From Rhododendron vialii (Eukaryota; Streptophyta; Magnoliopsida; Ericales; Ericaceae), in NCBI RefSeq assembly GCF_030253575.1, contig NC_080557.1:43662501-43726500 (forward strand): a stretch of DNA of 64,000 nt, in the 5' to 3' direction. The notes under the pieces are model-generated. The model was not told where the DNA came from. It saw only the letters and a list, made by a program, of their open reading frames with translations, and made no database searches. Of this stretch, positions 22,868 through 34,067 are shown piece by piece. A program made the translations under genes and the position numbers. Each line of letters starts with the position of its first letter. The first letter of the stretch is position 1.

Positions 22868-23800
22868 TCGTATATATGGTTATAAACCTAAGTTATTTGC
22901 CCTGTGATTGAGGGTTTTGTACATAGCATCCTGGGGAAAATTTATGATTGGTAGCCGTCGACTCTGAGATCCTGCTCTGAGTAAATTATGTTTCTCATCG
23001 TATTTATGGTTATATAAATGGTTTGGCTCAGTTAAATTAGGGTTTTGATTGCGAGTAGATATAGTTATATCAAACTCTAATCGGTTAGGTATTGGTTAAG
23101 TTAAGATAGGGTGTTGATTGTGAGTATATGTGGTTATATCAATCTTTGATCTAGTATGATATAGTTGAATTAAGTTAAGGATTCGATTGATAGTATATAT
23201 GATTATATCAATGTTGGTAACTGAGTATAGTTCAAGGTATATACAGGAACTCATTAGTAAAGCACAATTAGACAGTTAATAATATATAATATTATATGTG
23301 CCTATTTTATAAGTTTATATATGGTTATATATTCAGGTCTATATGCCACTGCGCGGACCAATTCAATAACGTAAATATATATGGTTATATATATGATATA
23401 TCGTATCATTTTCATTGTATTGCAACAACATACAAATATTACATGTTCCATATTAGTTTTGACATAATGTTATATATGATCAGTAGACTTGTGGAAGGTT
23501 ATATATCATGTTTTCACCTTAAATATATATGGTTATATATATTATATAATGTTATGTGTTTTATGTCTTGCTGGCTTTGGAATGTTTTTGTACTTTTGTT
23601 TAACCGCTGTTGGGTAACATATATGGTTATATGTTCAAGTCTGTTAGGGCCGCTGTGCGGACCAATTCATATAGGATTGTCTACTGTTATTTATGGTTAT
23701 GGTAACATATACGACTATATTTGAATGCTAGTGTTCAGGTTATACATGATTCTTGAATCTAATTTATTACCATGCTAGTGTTTAGGTTATATATGTTTGC
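22868..23800. repeat. Dispersed array of ATATATGGTTATAT-type motifs
   Basis: About a dozen copies of the motif or one- to three-base variants, spaced roughly 50-130 bp apart, for example near 22870, 22998, 23058, 23122, 23190, 23308, 23372, 23522, 23617 and 23689. Two copies are followed by a duplicated passage including TGCGCGGACCAATTCA / TGTGCGGACCAATTCA (about 23315-23366 and 23619-23671). Confidence 0.75.
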
Positions 23801-24147
23801 ATATGTTTAACTTTGTGTATCTTTGCAGGAATGACAAAACCAAATCAGAAAGATAAAAAGTTGGTACCTGTGGAACGAACATATAATGTTCCGCCAATAG
23901 CAAGGATATACCCTCCAGCACGGATGAACTGATGAGATGGTGATAGAGAAGGACTAAGATGGTGTCATTGGGACAATTTTTTTTTATTTTTTATTTTTTG
24001 TGGGGGTTTGAACAAACTTTGTCTTCGATGGTTAGAACATTAATGATGTTTTATTTTAAACAAGTTTTGACTTGCCCACTGACTTAGGTCGTACAATTTG
24101 GATATATTGAAATTGATGGCATGTTAAGGTTTGATACTGCATTGTAT

Positions 24148-24490
24148 ATAATGTTAAAATGCGAGCTGATAAATGAGTATATAACGTAAAATGTAAGTAT
24201 CTCACGTTAACTGTGAACTGATAAACGAGTATATAATGTTATATAACGTTATATATGTACAATAACGTTATATTGACATTATATAAGGTTAAACCTAAAC
24301 AACCAAAATTATTTTAGGTTTGCATCCTTAATATCGTTATATGTGGTCTTCTGTCATGAGTGAATGAGCATATAACGTTAAATGCGAGCTGATGAATGAG
24401 TATATAACGTAAAATGTAAGTATCTCACGTTAAATGTGAACTGATGAACGAGTATATAACGTTATATATGTACAATAACGTAACATGCAG
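24148..24490. repeat. Duplicated block with ATATAACGTTATAT palindromes
   Basis: Two diverged copies of about 110 bp (near 24148-24260 and 24368-24480) share GCGAGCTGAT, GAGTATATAACGTAAAATG and ATCTCACGTTAA. Each carries copies of the self-complementary word TATAACGTTATA. Confidence 0.75.
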
Positions 24491-25009
24491 TGTATCAGAA
24501 AAGAAGAATCTTCTGTCGCTCTATTCCAACGTAACTGCCGAGATTTCAAACGTAGAACGGGTAATGGGGGATAATGGGCTAAAAGTATGAAATTTGAATG
24601 GAAATGGTAATTTTGTTAGGCACTATTTCCCTTTTTAAATGTAGTGGACTCTATGCCTTATCAAATACATATTAGTGGACCTAGTAGGTTAGAAACTTGA
24701 TCAGTAGACCTATTGAGTTAGAAATATGCTATAGTGGACCCTAGGCCAATTTTTTATATTTTATTTTGGGTTGTCCCTTAATAAATGTCCAATTTATAAA
24801 ATTAGGGGGATAAAAGTTGGTATATTGTCTATTTTGTTCTTAAAAGTAGATTTCATTTTGAAATGTTAGTAAATAAAAGTGTAATGATGGTGAGTAAGTA
24901 GGGAAAGTAGAGGAAAAAGTTAATGTAAAATGTGTAATGATGATGTCTTTTTAATAAGTTAGAGTTACAAAGCATAACACTTAAAAATGACAGAGGAAGT
25001 ATTAATTTT

Positions 25010-25362
25010 CGGAGGGGTTGACAAAGAGAGAGGGTGATTAAGTTTTCACTTTATGGAGAGAGAGAGAGAGAGGTGCTTACTAAGTTTTCACTTTATGATT
25101 ATTTTTTTTTAGAGAGAATAAGGGTGATTAATAAGTTTTCACTTGGTACCATTTTGGTATGGTATGACATCGTATGTGTGTTTTGGTACAGTATTGTATC
25201 GTATGAGTATTTTCGTACGGTATTATACCGTATAGGTGCTTTGATACATTTTGGTATGGTATGGTACCGTATGGGTATTGAATTTTTTTTAGAGAGAATA
25301 AAGGGTGATTAAGTTTTTACTTTATGAATTTTTTCAGAGAGAGAGAGAGAGAACAAGGGTGA
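25010..25362. other. GA tracts and GGTATGGTA-type simple DNA, no gene seen
   Basis: GA runs near 25060 and 25334, and several copies of words such as GGTATGGTATG and ACCGTATGGG at 25150-25280, probably a decayed repeat. Confidence 0.45.
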
Positions 25363-25366
25363 TTAA

Positions 25367-25604
25367 GGCTCCGTTCCGGAAAGGAAAATAAGTACTTATT
25401 TTTTAAGAAGGCAATTTCAAGCTTAAAAATCATGTGCTTACGCAAATTATTTTCCTATCAATATAGATCTTGTTTGATAGATCTCATTGAAATCTCTTAT
25501 ATGATGCAAAAAAAATTAAAAAATTATTTTTCATTACATTATTTTTGAATTTGAAAATATGAAATAAATACTTATTTTTTAAGAAAGGGTTCTGGAACGG
25601 GGCC
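25367..25604 (+). mobile_element. Tourist-like MITE, copy 2
   Basis: Ends GGCTCCGTTCCGGAA and the complement of TTCTGGAACGGGGCC, with TAA on both sides (25364-25366, 25605-25607). The interior matches the other three copies. Confidence 0.8.
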
Positions 25605-25607
25605 TAA

Positions 25608-26869
25608 GTTTTCAATTGATGAATTTCTCTGATCGAACAACGTACTATATCCTTAACCGAATACGGTTATAATTAAGGGCGATCGACAAAAGTTGTTCTC
25701 CGTGGTCGTGGGAGGCCGTTTGCATTACCTTGGTGGGTCGGTTGGTTTCTTTCTGCTGCCAGTCATTTGACATCTGAGAGTGACCAAATCTGCTTAACAG
25801 CGGGACGGTTGGGTGATGGTGCTAGTATGGGCGGTGTTACCTACGGTGTTTTGTGCAGCGGCAGTTAGGTTGCGGGTTTAGAATTTTGCGGAGCTGGGTC
25901 TGTCGGGCCGGTCTTCTTAGGCCTGTTTGTTTTTTTGGACTTTGTTGTATATTTGAGTATTGGATGTGCTTGATTTGTATTATTTTTGGGCTCCCGTGTT
26001 AGATCTTAAGGTCTGGGTTTCGGTCCATGTGATGTACTGTCCAATTTTTTTTGTTAAATTTCCCTTTTCCCTCTCCCTATTTTTAATAAATTTTTGTAGG
26101 TTTGGGTAGTTATTATAAAAACATATATATATGCGTTTTGTCTTTTTGGTAACGTAAGTTAACTAACCCTAGTTCTAGCTAGCCTCTCGGACTTCAAAGG
26201 ATTTTTTAGTAAAGTGCACTCCAGTAGTACGTACAGTAGTATTTGCAAGAAAGAAAGAGTACTACTGTTGAGTGTTGACCAAACAAACGTGGCAGAATTT
26301 TGTAGGTTTAATCAACAGATTGATTCCATTAATACTGGAGTAGTACAATAGATGGAGTAGAATATATTCTAGCTCTTTCGTTGTTGTCATTAATTAATGT
26401 TGAAGGTTTCGTGTAATTTGCCAAAGTCCAAACAAACAATCATCACTTTCCACATTGATCGAATATTAATATTTCAGGATATATATAGATCCATCATAAT
26501 TAATTAATTAATGTTCTACTATATATATTAATTGCATGTATATATTGATCACACCACAAGTCTTTTGGAGTAAGTAATTAACAGGACTACTTAATTGCTA
26601 CATAGATAGATAAGAGTACTTCAACTAATTACAATCATTTTCTATTCCCGAGAGACAATTTTCTAATACTTTCTAGAGGCCCCTAACCAATCAAATTGCT
26701 ATTTCAATTAATTACTCCTAAAATTGATTACAATCACTTGATAGGTGGGAGACACATAAAATTTTCTCAAATTCTAGCTAGTAATCAAATGAGTGAAGTT
26801 ACATGTGTGTAGTAATCAAATAAGGAATCCCTCAATTTGTTAAAATGCAGACTTTCTATTTCAGGGTCA
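25608..26869. other. Intergenic DNA, no gene seen
   Basis: A G/T-rich portion at 25690-26060 ending in TTTGTTGTATATTTG and a poly-pyrimidine stretch may be the 3' tail of a decayed LINE, but no coding similarity is visible. The remainder is AT-rich. Confidence 0.35.
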
Positions 26870-27120
26870 TATTATAATGATCCAAACCGTTCAACTTGTT
26901 TAGAACATGTTTTTAAGAGTATCTCATAGAAATCAGCCCAAAATATAACCGGAAAGTGTTTGATCCAAACAACTTTTCAAAAAGCTTGGCAAGAACTATT
27001 ATTTGTAAAAAAATATTTGAATCAAGCGTTTTCCAGTTATATTTTGAGCCAATTTCTCACGCGTATTCTAAAAAACATGTTTTAAACAAGTTGAACGGTT
27101 TCGATCATCAAAATATAATC
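26870..27120. mobile_element. Foldback element, family A copy 1
   Basis: The two halves are reverse complements with mismatches: CCGTTCAACTTGTTTAGAAC and AACAAGTTGAACGGTTTCGA, plus ATATAACCGGAAAGTG against the complement of CGTTTTCCAGTTATAT. Non-coding. Shares core words with the next element. Confidence 0.65.
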
Positions 27121-27230
27121 TAGAAGGCTCCAAACTATGAGGTCCACATTTAAGGTTCTCATTTTAAGGTGCTCATTAGAAGCTCACTGATATATATATA
27201 TATATATATGTAGAGTCCCCTACTTATAAG

Positions 27231-27568
27231 GGAGTCCTTACTTAGCTTAAGTAAGGACTTCACATTTTTGGATCAAATTTAATGATCCGAACCATTGAAT
27301 GTAGTTAGAACGTAATTTTAAGGGTTTCTATGAAAAATTGGCAAAAAATATGACCGGAAAGTGATAAATCCAAACAGTTTTTCATAAAAACGGTTATATG
27401 CGAACTTTATGAAAAACTGCTTTGATTGGATCAAGCATTTTCTGGTCATATTCTTAGTTGATTTCATGCAGGAACCCTTAAAATCATGTTCTGAACATAT
27501 TGAACGGTTTGGATCATCGAAATTTGATCGAGAAATGTGAAGTCCTTACTTAAGCTAAGTAAGGGAGT
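27231..27568. mobile_element. Foldback element, family A copy 2
   Basis: Long inverted arms begin with TTACTTAGCTTAAGTAAGGA, itself largely self-complementary, followed by ATGATCCGAACCATTGAATG and its partner CATATTGAACGGTTTGGATC. The centre has paired ATGACCGGAAAGTG and CATTTTCTGGTCAT words. Non-coding. It is related to copy 1 at 26870, and a half-copy lies near 31015-31075. Confidence 0.7.
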
Positions 27569-27630
27569 CTTTTTTTTTTTTTTTGGTAAGTAAGGGAGTC
27601 TTTACTAGAAGCTTTGTCTATATTTGTATA

Positions 27631-27868
27631 TACTTCCTCCGTTCCAAAATGAGTGGCCTTTTTGGAATTCCATGTCATTTTAAAATGCTTATATCTTTTG
27701 ATTTATGAAGTTTTATGTAATTTTGAAAACTTTGTTCAATAGTACTAATTAAAATTTATCAAACAAGATCCATATTGCATATTTTTTAACACTCGTATTG
27801 AAAGATATAAGCAATTGAAAATGACACGTTTTTCCAAAAAGGTTACTCATTTTGGAACAGAGGAAGTA
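27631..27868. mobile_element. Stowaway-type MITE
   Basis: Inverted ends CTTCCTCCGTTCCAAAATGA and the complement of TCATTTTGGAACAGAGGAAG, with TA at both borders. About 234 bp, AT-rich, non-coding. Confidence 0.8.
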
Positions 27869-27874
27869 TATCTT

Positions 27875-28560
27875 GTTGAGAGCAATGATAATTACTTTTT
27901 GAGAATTTTGTTGGAAGCATACTGGGAGGGATTATCACTTTGCTGTGTTTAGATGGTAGGAATGTTGAGGGGAAACGAGAATATGATTATCAGAAATTAA
28001 TATCTTAGTACGTAATTCAAACCTAAAGTAGTTGCATTTCAGTGCTTGAATTATTTCAGTTGAACATTTTCTTATTTTAGGCATTGAGTGGAAATCTGAC
28101 CTTGAGGTAATTTAGAGCATCAAATTCTCACTTGATCTCAGAATGTGATTCCTCGTTGAATATGTCACATTATGATTCAGATCTATTCTAAATATAGGAA
28201 TCATGAGGATGTGTCATTACTTTTCTGTTCCTCCTCGACATTCTCGCTATCCAGACTGAGACGCAGAGAATCTCGATCCTATGCTTTAGTAAAATCATAT
28301 TAACTCACCTTTCCATGATTTGGGCGATATGCATCAGGTTCTCAAATATTTTCAAACGTTTTAGGTCTTTGAATAGATATATAACAGGTTGACAACTTCG
28401 CAGATCAAAAAACAAAACTAAAACAAAGAAAAGTTGAACTTCTATAGAACAAATTTTAACTCCTTCCTTACGTATCGCAATGTAAATATGCATTCAATTT
28501 GCTCCCACACTTCTACTTTGGAGTATAGTTTTTTAATATATTAGGAGAGGACTAGGGTTT
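27875..28560. other. AT-rich intergenic DNA, no gene seen
   Basis: No domain-bearing frame and no terminal repeats recognised. Confidence 0.5.
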
Positions 28561-28562
28561 GT

Positions 28563-29640
28563 TTGATAACCGGAGTTGGCACTTACAACGCTACACTCAT
28601 CCTTCTTGATCTTCACCAACACGACTACACTAAAGCTTACCAGTGTCATCACTTGCCAACGCTATCCACCTCGCGGTCTCTCTACCGCCACCACCGTCGC
28701 CATCCTTCCATGACACCACCTTTGTTACTACCACCCACGTTACAACCATCAGCGCCATACTACCAACCGTCACCACAACCACGACCACAGCTACCACCAT
28801 TTCTCCATCACCACACCACATGCAGTCACCACCTCTCCGCCAATACGACCACAAACACATGGCATCCACTAATAAAACTAAAAGAGAAGAATCACAAATA
28901 TGTTAATCAAGATTCAATAATCTTTATATCAAAGTAGTTGTTATAATTCAACTATTGATATTTTTATCAAATAGCTTTTCAAGCTAAATAAATTTAGCAT
29001 TAAATATTTAATTTTTCAGCTTTCATAATTAATTTTCATTAAGCACTAAAAAATCTGAATACTGAACTTTCTAACCTGGAAAGCTATTTAATAAAAATTT
29101 TAATATCTGAATTAAAACAAATGAATTGATTTGACACAAAGCCAAAGAAACAAACTTTTAGTTTTACTAAGTTTCGCTATGGGTTTTTGGTGGTGGTGCA
29201 CAGGTGGTGGTGGGGAGAGACGGTGATTGCATAAGGTGGTGTGGTGGAGAGATGGTGGTGACTGTGGTCGTGGTGGCGCGCAAGTGGTGGTTTATTGTAA
29301 TGGTAGAAGGTGTTGGCGAGGTGTAAAGAAGGTGGTTGGGGTGGTTGGGGTGGTGGGAGCCGTGGCGGTGTGGTAGCGATAGTAGCGACGGCGGTTGTTC
29401 TACCGTCGGTGGTGATGCCTGGAATGGTGATGGTAGCTAGTGGTTGAGGCGATGGAGTGGTGGTGGTGGTGATGCTTATGAAGTTGTGGCAGTGGTGGAG
29501 AAGGTGGTGCATGTCGCGGTGGTCGTAGTGATACTGTGGCGGTGGTGGCCGGCGACCTTGGATGATGGTGGAGGTGCATGGCGGAACAAAGGAGTGATAA
29601 CATTAGGAATTACGAGTACTATTACTTTCAATACACGTTG
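28563..29640. repeat. Low-complexity ACC/GGT-rich inverted blocks
   Basis: A CCACCA-rich block (28660-28840) and a complementary GGTGGT-rich block (29190-29560) flank an AT-rich centre, a layout that could be a decayed foldback element. The frames through it encode only His/Thr/Pro or Val/Met runs and are not taken as genes. Confidence 0.45.
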
Positions 29641-29723
29641 AGAATCTCCCATACTTCAGTAAATCATCATGTTGACCGACACATTCCATGATTCGGGCGA
29701 TATGTATAAGCAGTAAAGATACC

Positions 29724-30091
29724 GGTACAGAAAAATTGGGACCGAAATCCTACCGACGGCCGCCGGTGGGCCGTCTCCGGCCACCGGACGGCCGATCCGA
29801 GCCGTTCAAAAATTCTAAAAAAAAAAACCGAGGGGCCCAACGCGGGAATCAATGTCATCCGAGGTGTGTAGGGTGCTTGATCGGAGCACCCCTTTTCGTG
29901 TATATACATATATACACGAAAAGGGGTGCTCCGATCAAGCACCCTACACACCTCGGATGACATTGATTCCCGCGTTGGGCCCCTCGGTTTTTTTTTTTAG
30001 AATTTTTGAACGGCTCGGATCGGCCGTCCGGTGGCCGGAGACGGCCCACCGGCGGCCGTCGGTAGGATTTCGGTCCCAATTTTTCTGTACC
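29724..30091. mobile_element. Nearly perfect 368-bp palindrome, probably a recent foldback transposon
   Basis: Positions 29724-29906 and 29909-30091 are reverse complements without any mismatch I can find; only the central pair fails. Even the 11-nt A run (left) and T run (right) match in length. The ends are GGTACAG and its complement. AGCAGTA occurs just outside both ends (29710-29716 and 30096-30102), a possible target duplication. The arms are GC-rich (for example GGCCGCCGGTGGGCCGTC). Mirror open frames on both strands are a by-product. A diverged relative is at about 52790-53150. Confidence 0.85.
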
Positions 30092-30237
30092 TATAGCAGT
30101 ACCCATGTATAAGGTCCTCAATTATTTTCAACCTGTTTTGTCATTGATTTTATAACGGATAATATCATCGAACATATTTTAACTCCTTCCTTACCTATCG
30201 CAATTTTAATATGCATTCGATTTACTCCCGTATAGTA

Positions 30238-30706
30238 CTAGCTAGCATCTAAGATACGGGTTATTTTTTAACAATATATCATAAGAGACTTAAGATGCAT
30301 GTACGCAGTGATGTCAACCCCCGACCCGGCCATTTAGGACTGTCCAATGAATTAACAAGGACTAAACACATACTAGCTAGCATCTAAGATACGGGTTATT
30401 TTTTAACAGTACATCATAAGAGACTTAAGATGCATGTACGCAGTGATGTCAACCCCCGACCCGGCCATTTGGGACTGTCCAATGAATTAACAAGGACTAA
30501 ACACATACTAGCTAGCATCTAAGATACGGGTTGTTTTTTAACAGTACATCATAAGAGACTTAAGATGCATGTACGCAGTGATGTCAACCCCCGACCCGGC
30601 CATTTAAGACTGTCCAATGAATTAACAAGGACCAAACACATATATACTAGCTAGCATCTAAGATACAGGTTATTTTTTAACAGTACATCATAAGAGACTT
30701 AAGATG
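30238..30706. repeat. Tandem repeat, 135-bp unit, about 3.5 copies
   Basis: GCTAGCATCTAAGATAC recurs at 30241, 30376, 30511 and 30650, giving spacings of 135, 135 and 139 (the last has a TATA insertion). The units differ at only a few positions. The fourth copy stops after GAGACTTAAGATG. Each unit contains GTCAACCCCCGACCCGGCCA. No coding frame; a mini- or satellite-like array. Confidence 0.95.
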
Positions 30707-31069
30707 TACGGTTTTTTTTTTATATGCTCGTTTTAGCTGAATGATCTTTTGCTCATCAAAAGGACTTTTTCATTTCTCTTAAGCGATCTTCGATGATTAT
30801 AGATACTCCGTAGTATAGATTTTTTGTATAATTTTTTTTATAATTAATCAGTTATCCGGACAAATTTACACGCATCTCAACTATAACCCTGGGAGACCAT
30901 AGATCTACTGTCCACTAACAGGGCTCTCGCTTAAAGCCGGAGCAATGCTTATGTGTATATATATACAGGACGGTTCCGGAGACACTTAAAAAATATCTAA
31001 AAAAACAACCCAAAGTTTTCGATCAAATTTCGATGATTCGAGCCGCTCAATGTAATCAGAACGTGATTT

Positions 31070-31440
31070 TAAAGGTACCGATATATTTTTTATTGAATGG
31101 TTTCGTATCGGCTAGTATGTACTGGTCTGGTAATAAAACAGTACTCTAACTCTACAATACCGTCCCGGCCTCAATACCGTGCCTTACTAGTCAGTACCGG
31201 CAATTCAAGACAATACCGGGGGAGATGGTGTTGCCAGTATTTTGCAAAGCTGGGCCATTTTGTAAAGACGTGACTCCTCGTGATCTTTTTCCGCGCTCCG
31301 TAGCAACTCGATCATGTTTCTCTGGAACAAAATGTGACTCCTCATGTTCGTTTCCTTTCCCAAATGATTTACGGAGGGGAGAGGGGTGATGAAATAAGAG
31401 AGTCACTGGTCGACGAAATATACCGGTGTAAAACTTTAAT

Positions 31441-31475
<35 letters not shown>

Positions 31476-31860
31476 TTGGGAAAACCAGTGGTTTTGAGCC
31501 CCCCGTTCGGGAATAATGAGCATGTAATTGGAGTTAGTTCCGGATATCTAAAAAAATATATGAAAAAAGAAGTCGAATATATAGTTGCATTGGAATGTGA
31601 ATTTTTTTTTAGTATTTTATTTAGGAAATTGATATTCCCTATTATTTAAGTTGCCAAATCTAATTTTGAAGCATTCAACATTAATAGTATTTGGGTTATA
31701 TCAATGAAGTTTATTTTTATAAATATACAAATAGTTTTTTTAATATATAAGTATTTATTAGTAGCGAGGAATCTGAAACGGTACCTAGTAATATACCGAT
31801 ACTGGTACGTACCGAACCAATAAGAAAAATGGTATCATGTCAGGTACAGTGTTTAGAATC
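31070..31860. repeat. Decayed repeat with GGTACCG/CGGTAC words
   Basis: Scattered words such as GTACTGGTCTGG, AGTACCGGCAATTC, ATACCGATACTGGTACGTAC and a GA microsatellite (31444-31472). Similar wording occurs at 25150-25280. The borders are not clear. Confidence 0.35.
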
Positions 31861-32690
31861 TTGTGTCAAATATCTTGACACTAACCCGATCTGCTTAAAT
31901 CGTGTCGTGTTCGAGTTGATATTATTAAGGCCCTTTTATTTTTTTAAATATGTACATAAAAATTTATACTTTTCATTAATGTTGTGCATTTCATTCAGTA
32001 AAAGAAAACTAAAGACATTTTCAATACCATCATAATCACACAAACGATAAAACCAATCAAATAATGTCATTGAAAAATGCCTTAAATCACAACTCGACAT
32101 AGGTCTCAAAATAAAATAATTTTATACAATTTTAAGCTAAAATAATTAAAAAGCACCGACAACTATAGAATAAGTCCTTCTAAATTTTAAACTAAAATAC
32201 TAGGCCTAAAAAATTTAAAAAAAATTAATCCAATAAGTTTAAATAAATTTTATTAATTTTGAACTCTTTAGCATGAAAAATCAAGTGATTAGAAAATTAG
32301 ATATTTAATTGTTTTGATTTTGGAAAAAAAAAAAAAAAAACTCTAATGGGTACTATAATAATATGCATATCTTATCTTTCCATAATTATATTGATATTTT
32401 TCTATACACTTTAACCCAGCATGATTTGAAAAATGCAAATCTAGCTCCTACTAATTAGGAAATTCAAAAGAATCAAAACTAATCGTGTTGTGTCATGTTG
32501 TTTCGAGTTAAATGATAGACAAGAAAAATTAAACAGTTATTAGTGTACTTATCGAGTTACGCGAGTCAAATCCGTATTTGACCCATTTAATTATCGTGTT
32601 GGCGGATCGTCTCATATTCATTTTTGTGTTAAAAAGTGATCGACCCAAACCCTCTAATTTCGTATCGTGTTGGGAATTCTCACCCACCCC
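31861..32690. repeat. Probable decayed hAT-like repeat with CGTGTCGTGTT words
   Basis: GACACTAACCCGAT and AATCGTGTCGTGTTCGAG at the left and ATTATCGTGTTGGCGGAT and CGTATCGTGTTGGG at the right resemble the subterminal vocabulary of hAT-type elements. Exact ends and target duplication could not be fixed. Confidence 0.35.
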
Positions 32691-33609
32691 ACCCCCTAGT
32701 TATGCTTCATGTTCTCAACAAGACTGGGATCAATTTTAGAATATTTTTTGGTCGGGACAAAGCCCAAGCTTATTTTATGGGTGAAAGTAAAGTCATCAAT
32801 CCAAGAGCAAGCCCAACCCACTTAAAGAAACCAAACCCACGTGAAGGTAACAAGGGAAAAAAGGATGCCAACAGATTTCAGACTTCTCCGTCTTTTTTGA
32901 CAGGAGGAAATAACTAAAGGATCTGGCTTCTCTGCATTCGACTGTAAAGAAAGGTGTAGAGTCCAATCTGAATCATTCATATTGATAATTAATAATCCAA
33001 ATTTTTTAAATCTTTTACCGGTAAAAGTATATTATTACCAATAAAATATTCAAAACAAATCTGGACAATTGAAAACCACGACAAACTATGAGATTTAGGA
33101 CCCTCTCTCAGGATTGTTTAAAGAACCCCAGCTCAACCCATTTGCAAGGCCATATAAAATTCGAAGTACAACCAGAACCAGGATAATGGCAGGTAAACCT
33201 AACAACTTAAGTTGTGTGGTAACCAAAGCCTATTCGAATCGAGTACTGGTTATTTAAGTCCAAAAATTCTCAAACGATCAGATTCGAACTTGGATTGTGC
33301 TGGGTTTAATTAATTAATTAATTTATTTTTAAAGGAGCATTAGAGCTACTTGATCTTTTATAATACAACTCTCGTCTCCCTTCCCCCCCTTTCTCCTCCT
33401 CTCACCTTCCACACACCGTACTCTGATCCCCACTCTGGGTTGCTTTGATAACAATCTGATTGTTGATCCGGCTTCTTTAGTAGGCCGGTAGATTAGTCTT
33501 TAGAAGGTGGCTAATCCGCTAAACGTTCATGCTGTCGCGGTTTGCATGGGCTGAACAAAATTTTCTGTATTTGCCGATTCATTATAGCTCTTCAAGTTGA
33601 TGCATGGTT
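32691..33609. other. Intergenic DNA, no gene seen
   Basis: A 93-codon frame (32636-32917) has no recognisable domain. The rest is AT-rich with pyrimidine runs near 33370. Confidence 0.45.
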
Positions 33610-33617
33610 ACGGGAGG

Positions 33618-34059
33618 CAGGGGCGGGGGCACATGGGTACAAGGGAGGGCGGCCGACCCCATTGGCTGCCAAATTTCTCTCGCGATAGGTATAATATTTA
33701 CCCAATTTTTACTAATTTGACCCCAAATTTTCATAGGAATAGGTATAGGTATAATTTAGCTATTTTGACCCCACAAAAAATCTCTAAATTACTCCAATTT
33801 ATTTTAAGTGCATAGAAATCCCAAGCGTTCTCTTCTTTTCGAGAGCTGATAGTGCTAGAAATGAGACTATCGTGTATTATTTTTCAAATATAACAAGTCT
33901 TTTGGAGCCAATTATGAGGCAAAAATGAATTATTAGTACATATAGATCTTATAATTAACCTTTTAATTTAGTTATTTTTGGGCTTGTGTGTAGAAAAAAT
34001 ATATTGCATCTGAATTTAATTTTTGACCCCACTAACCAAAATTCTTGACTCCGCCTCTG
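33618..34059. mobile_element. Non-autonomous hAT-type MITE, 442 bp
   Basis: Ends CAGGGGCGG and CCGCCTCTG are inverted with one mismatch. The flanks ACGGGAGG and CTGGGAGG share 6 of 8 bases. A GACCCCAC word beside the right end is shared with the hAT-type end near 21520. Non-coding. Confidence 0.5.
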
Positions 34060-34067
34060 CTGGGAGG

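Larger units (their letters stand above)
22259..24755. mobile_element. Mutator-like non-autonomous element with 10-bp target duplication
   Basis: Flanked by exact ATATTTTATT at 22249-22258 and 24756-24765, a duplication length fitting Mutator-like elements. The ends are imperfect long inverted repeats with recurring CTAAGTCCACT/CTAGGTCCACT subterminal words on both sides. The interior resembles a transcription unit: a CT-rich, Arg/Ser-coding region (22540-22855), a donor-like CAG/GTATG near 22856, and an acceptor-like TTTGCAG near 23829 before a short frame (from 23832, MTKPNQKDKK) that soon stops. The supposed intron is filled with ATATATGGTTATAT motifs. No transposase domain is recognised. 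Confidence 0.6.
22219..25001. mobile_element. Stowaway-like MITE split by a 2.5-kb insertion
   Basis: TACTCCCTCCGTACC at the left and the complement of ACAGAGGAAGTA at the right are typical Stowaway ends with a TA target. Removing the insertion between 22259 and 24755 and one copy of the 10-bp duplication leaves an element of about 275 bp, a normal Stowaway size. Confidence 0.6.

Noticed and set aside
23296..23724. 142-codon frame rich in Tyr, Ile and Phe
   Set aside because: It is produced by the ATATATGGTTATAT motif array and lacks a domain.
28563..29603. Frames rich in His, Thr, Pro or Val
   Set aside because: They are translations of CCA/GGT low-complexity DNA with no conserved domain and alternatives on both strands.
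29667..30121. Four mirror-image open frames of 86-98 codons on both strands
   Set aside because: They arise because the palindrome presents the same sequence on both strands; no domain, and the codons simply follow the GC-rich arms.
30238..30706. Possible CRISPR array
   Set aside because: The units are contiguous with no unique spacers, too long, and the context is a plant nuclear genome; it is an ordinary tandem repeat.
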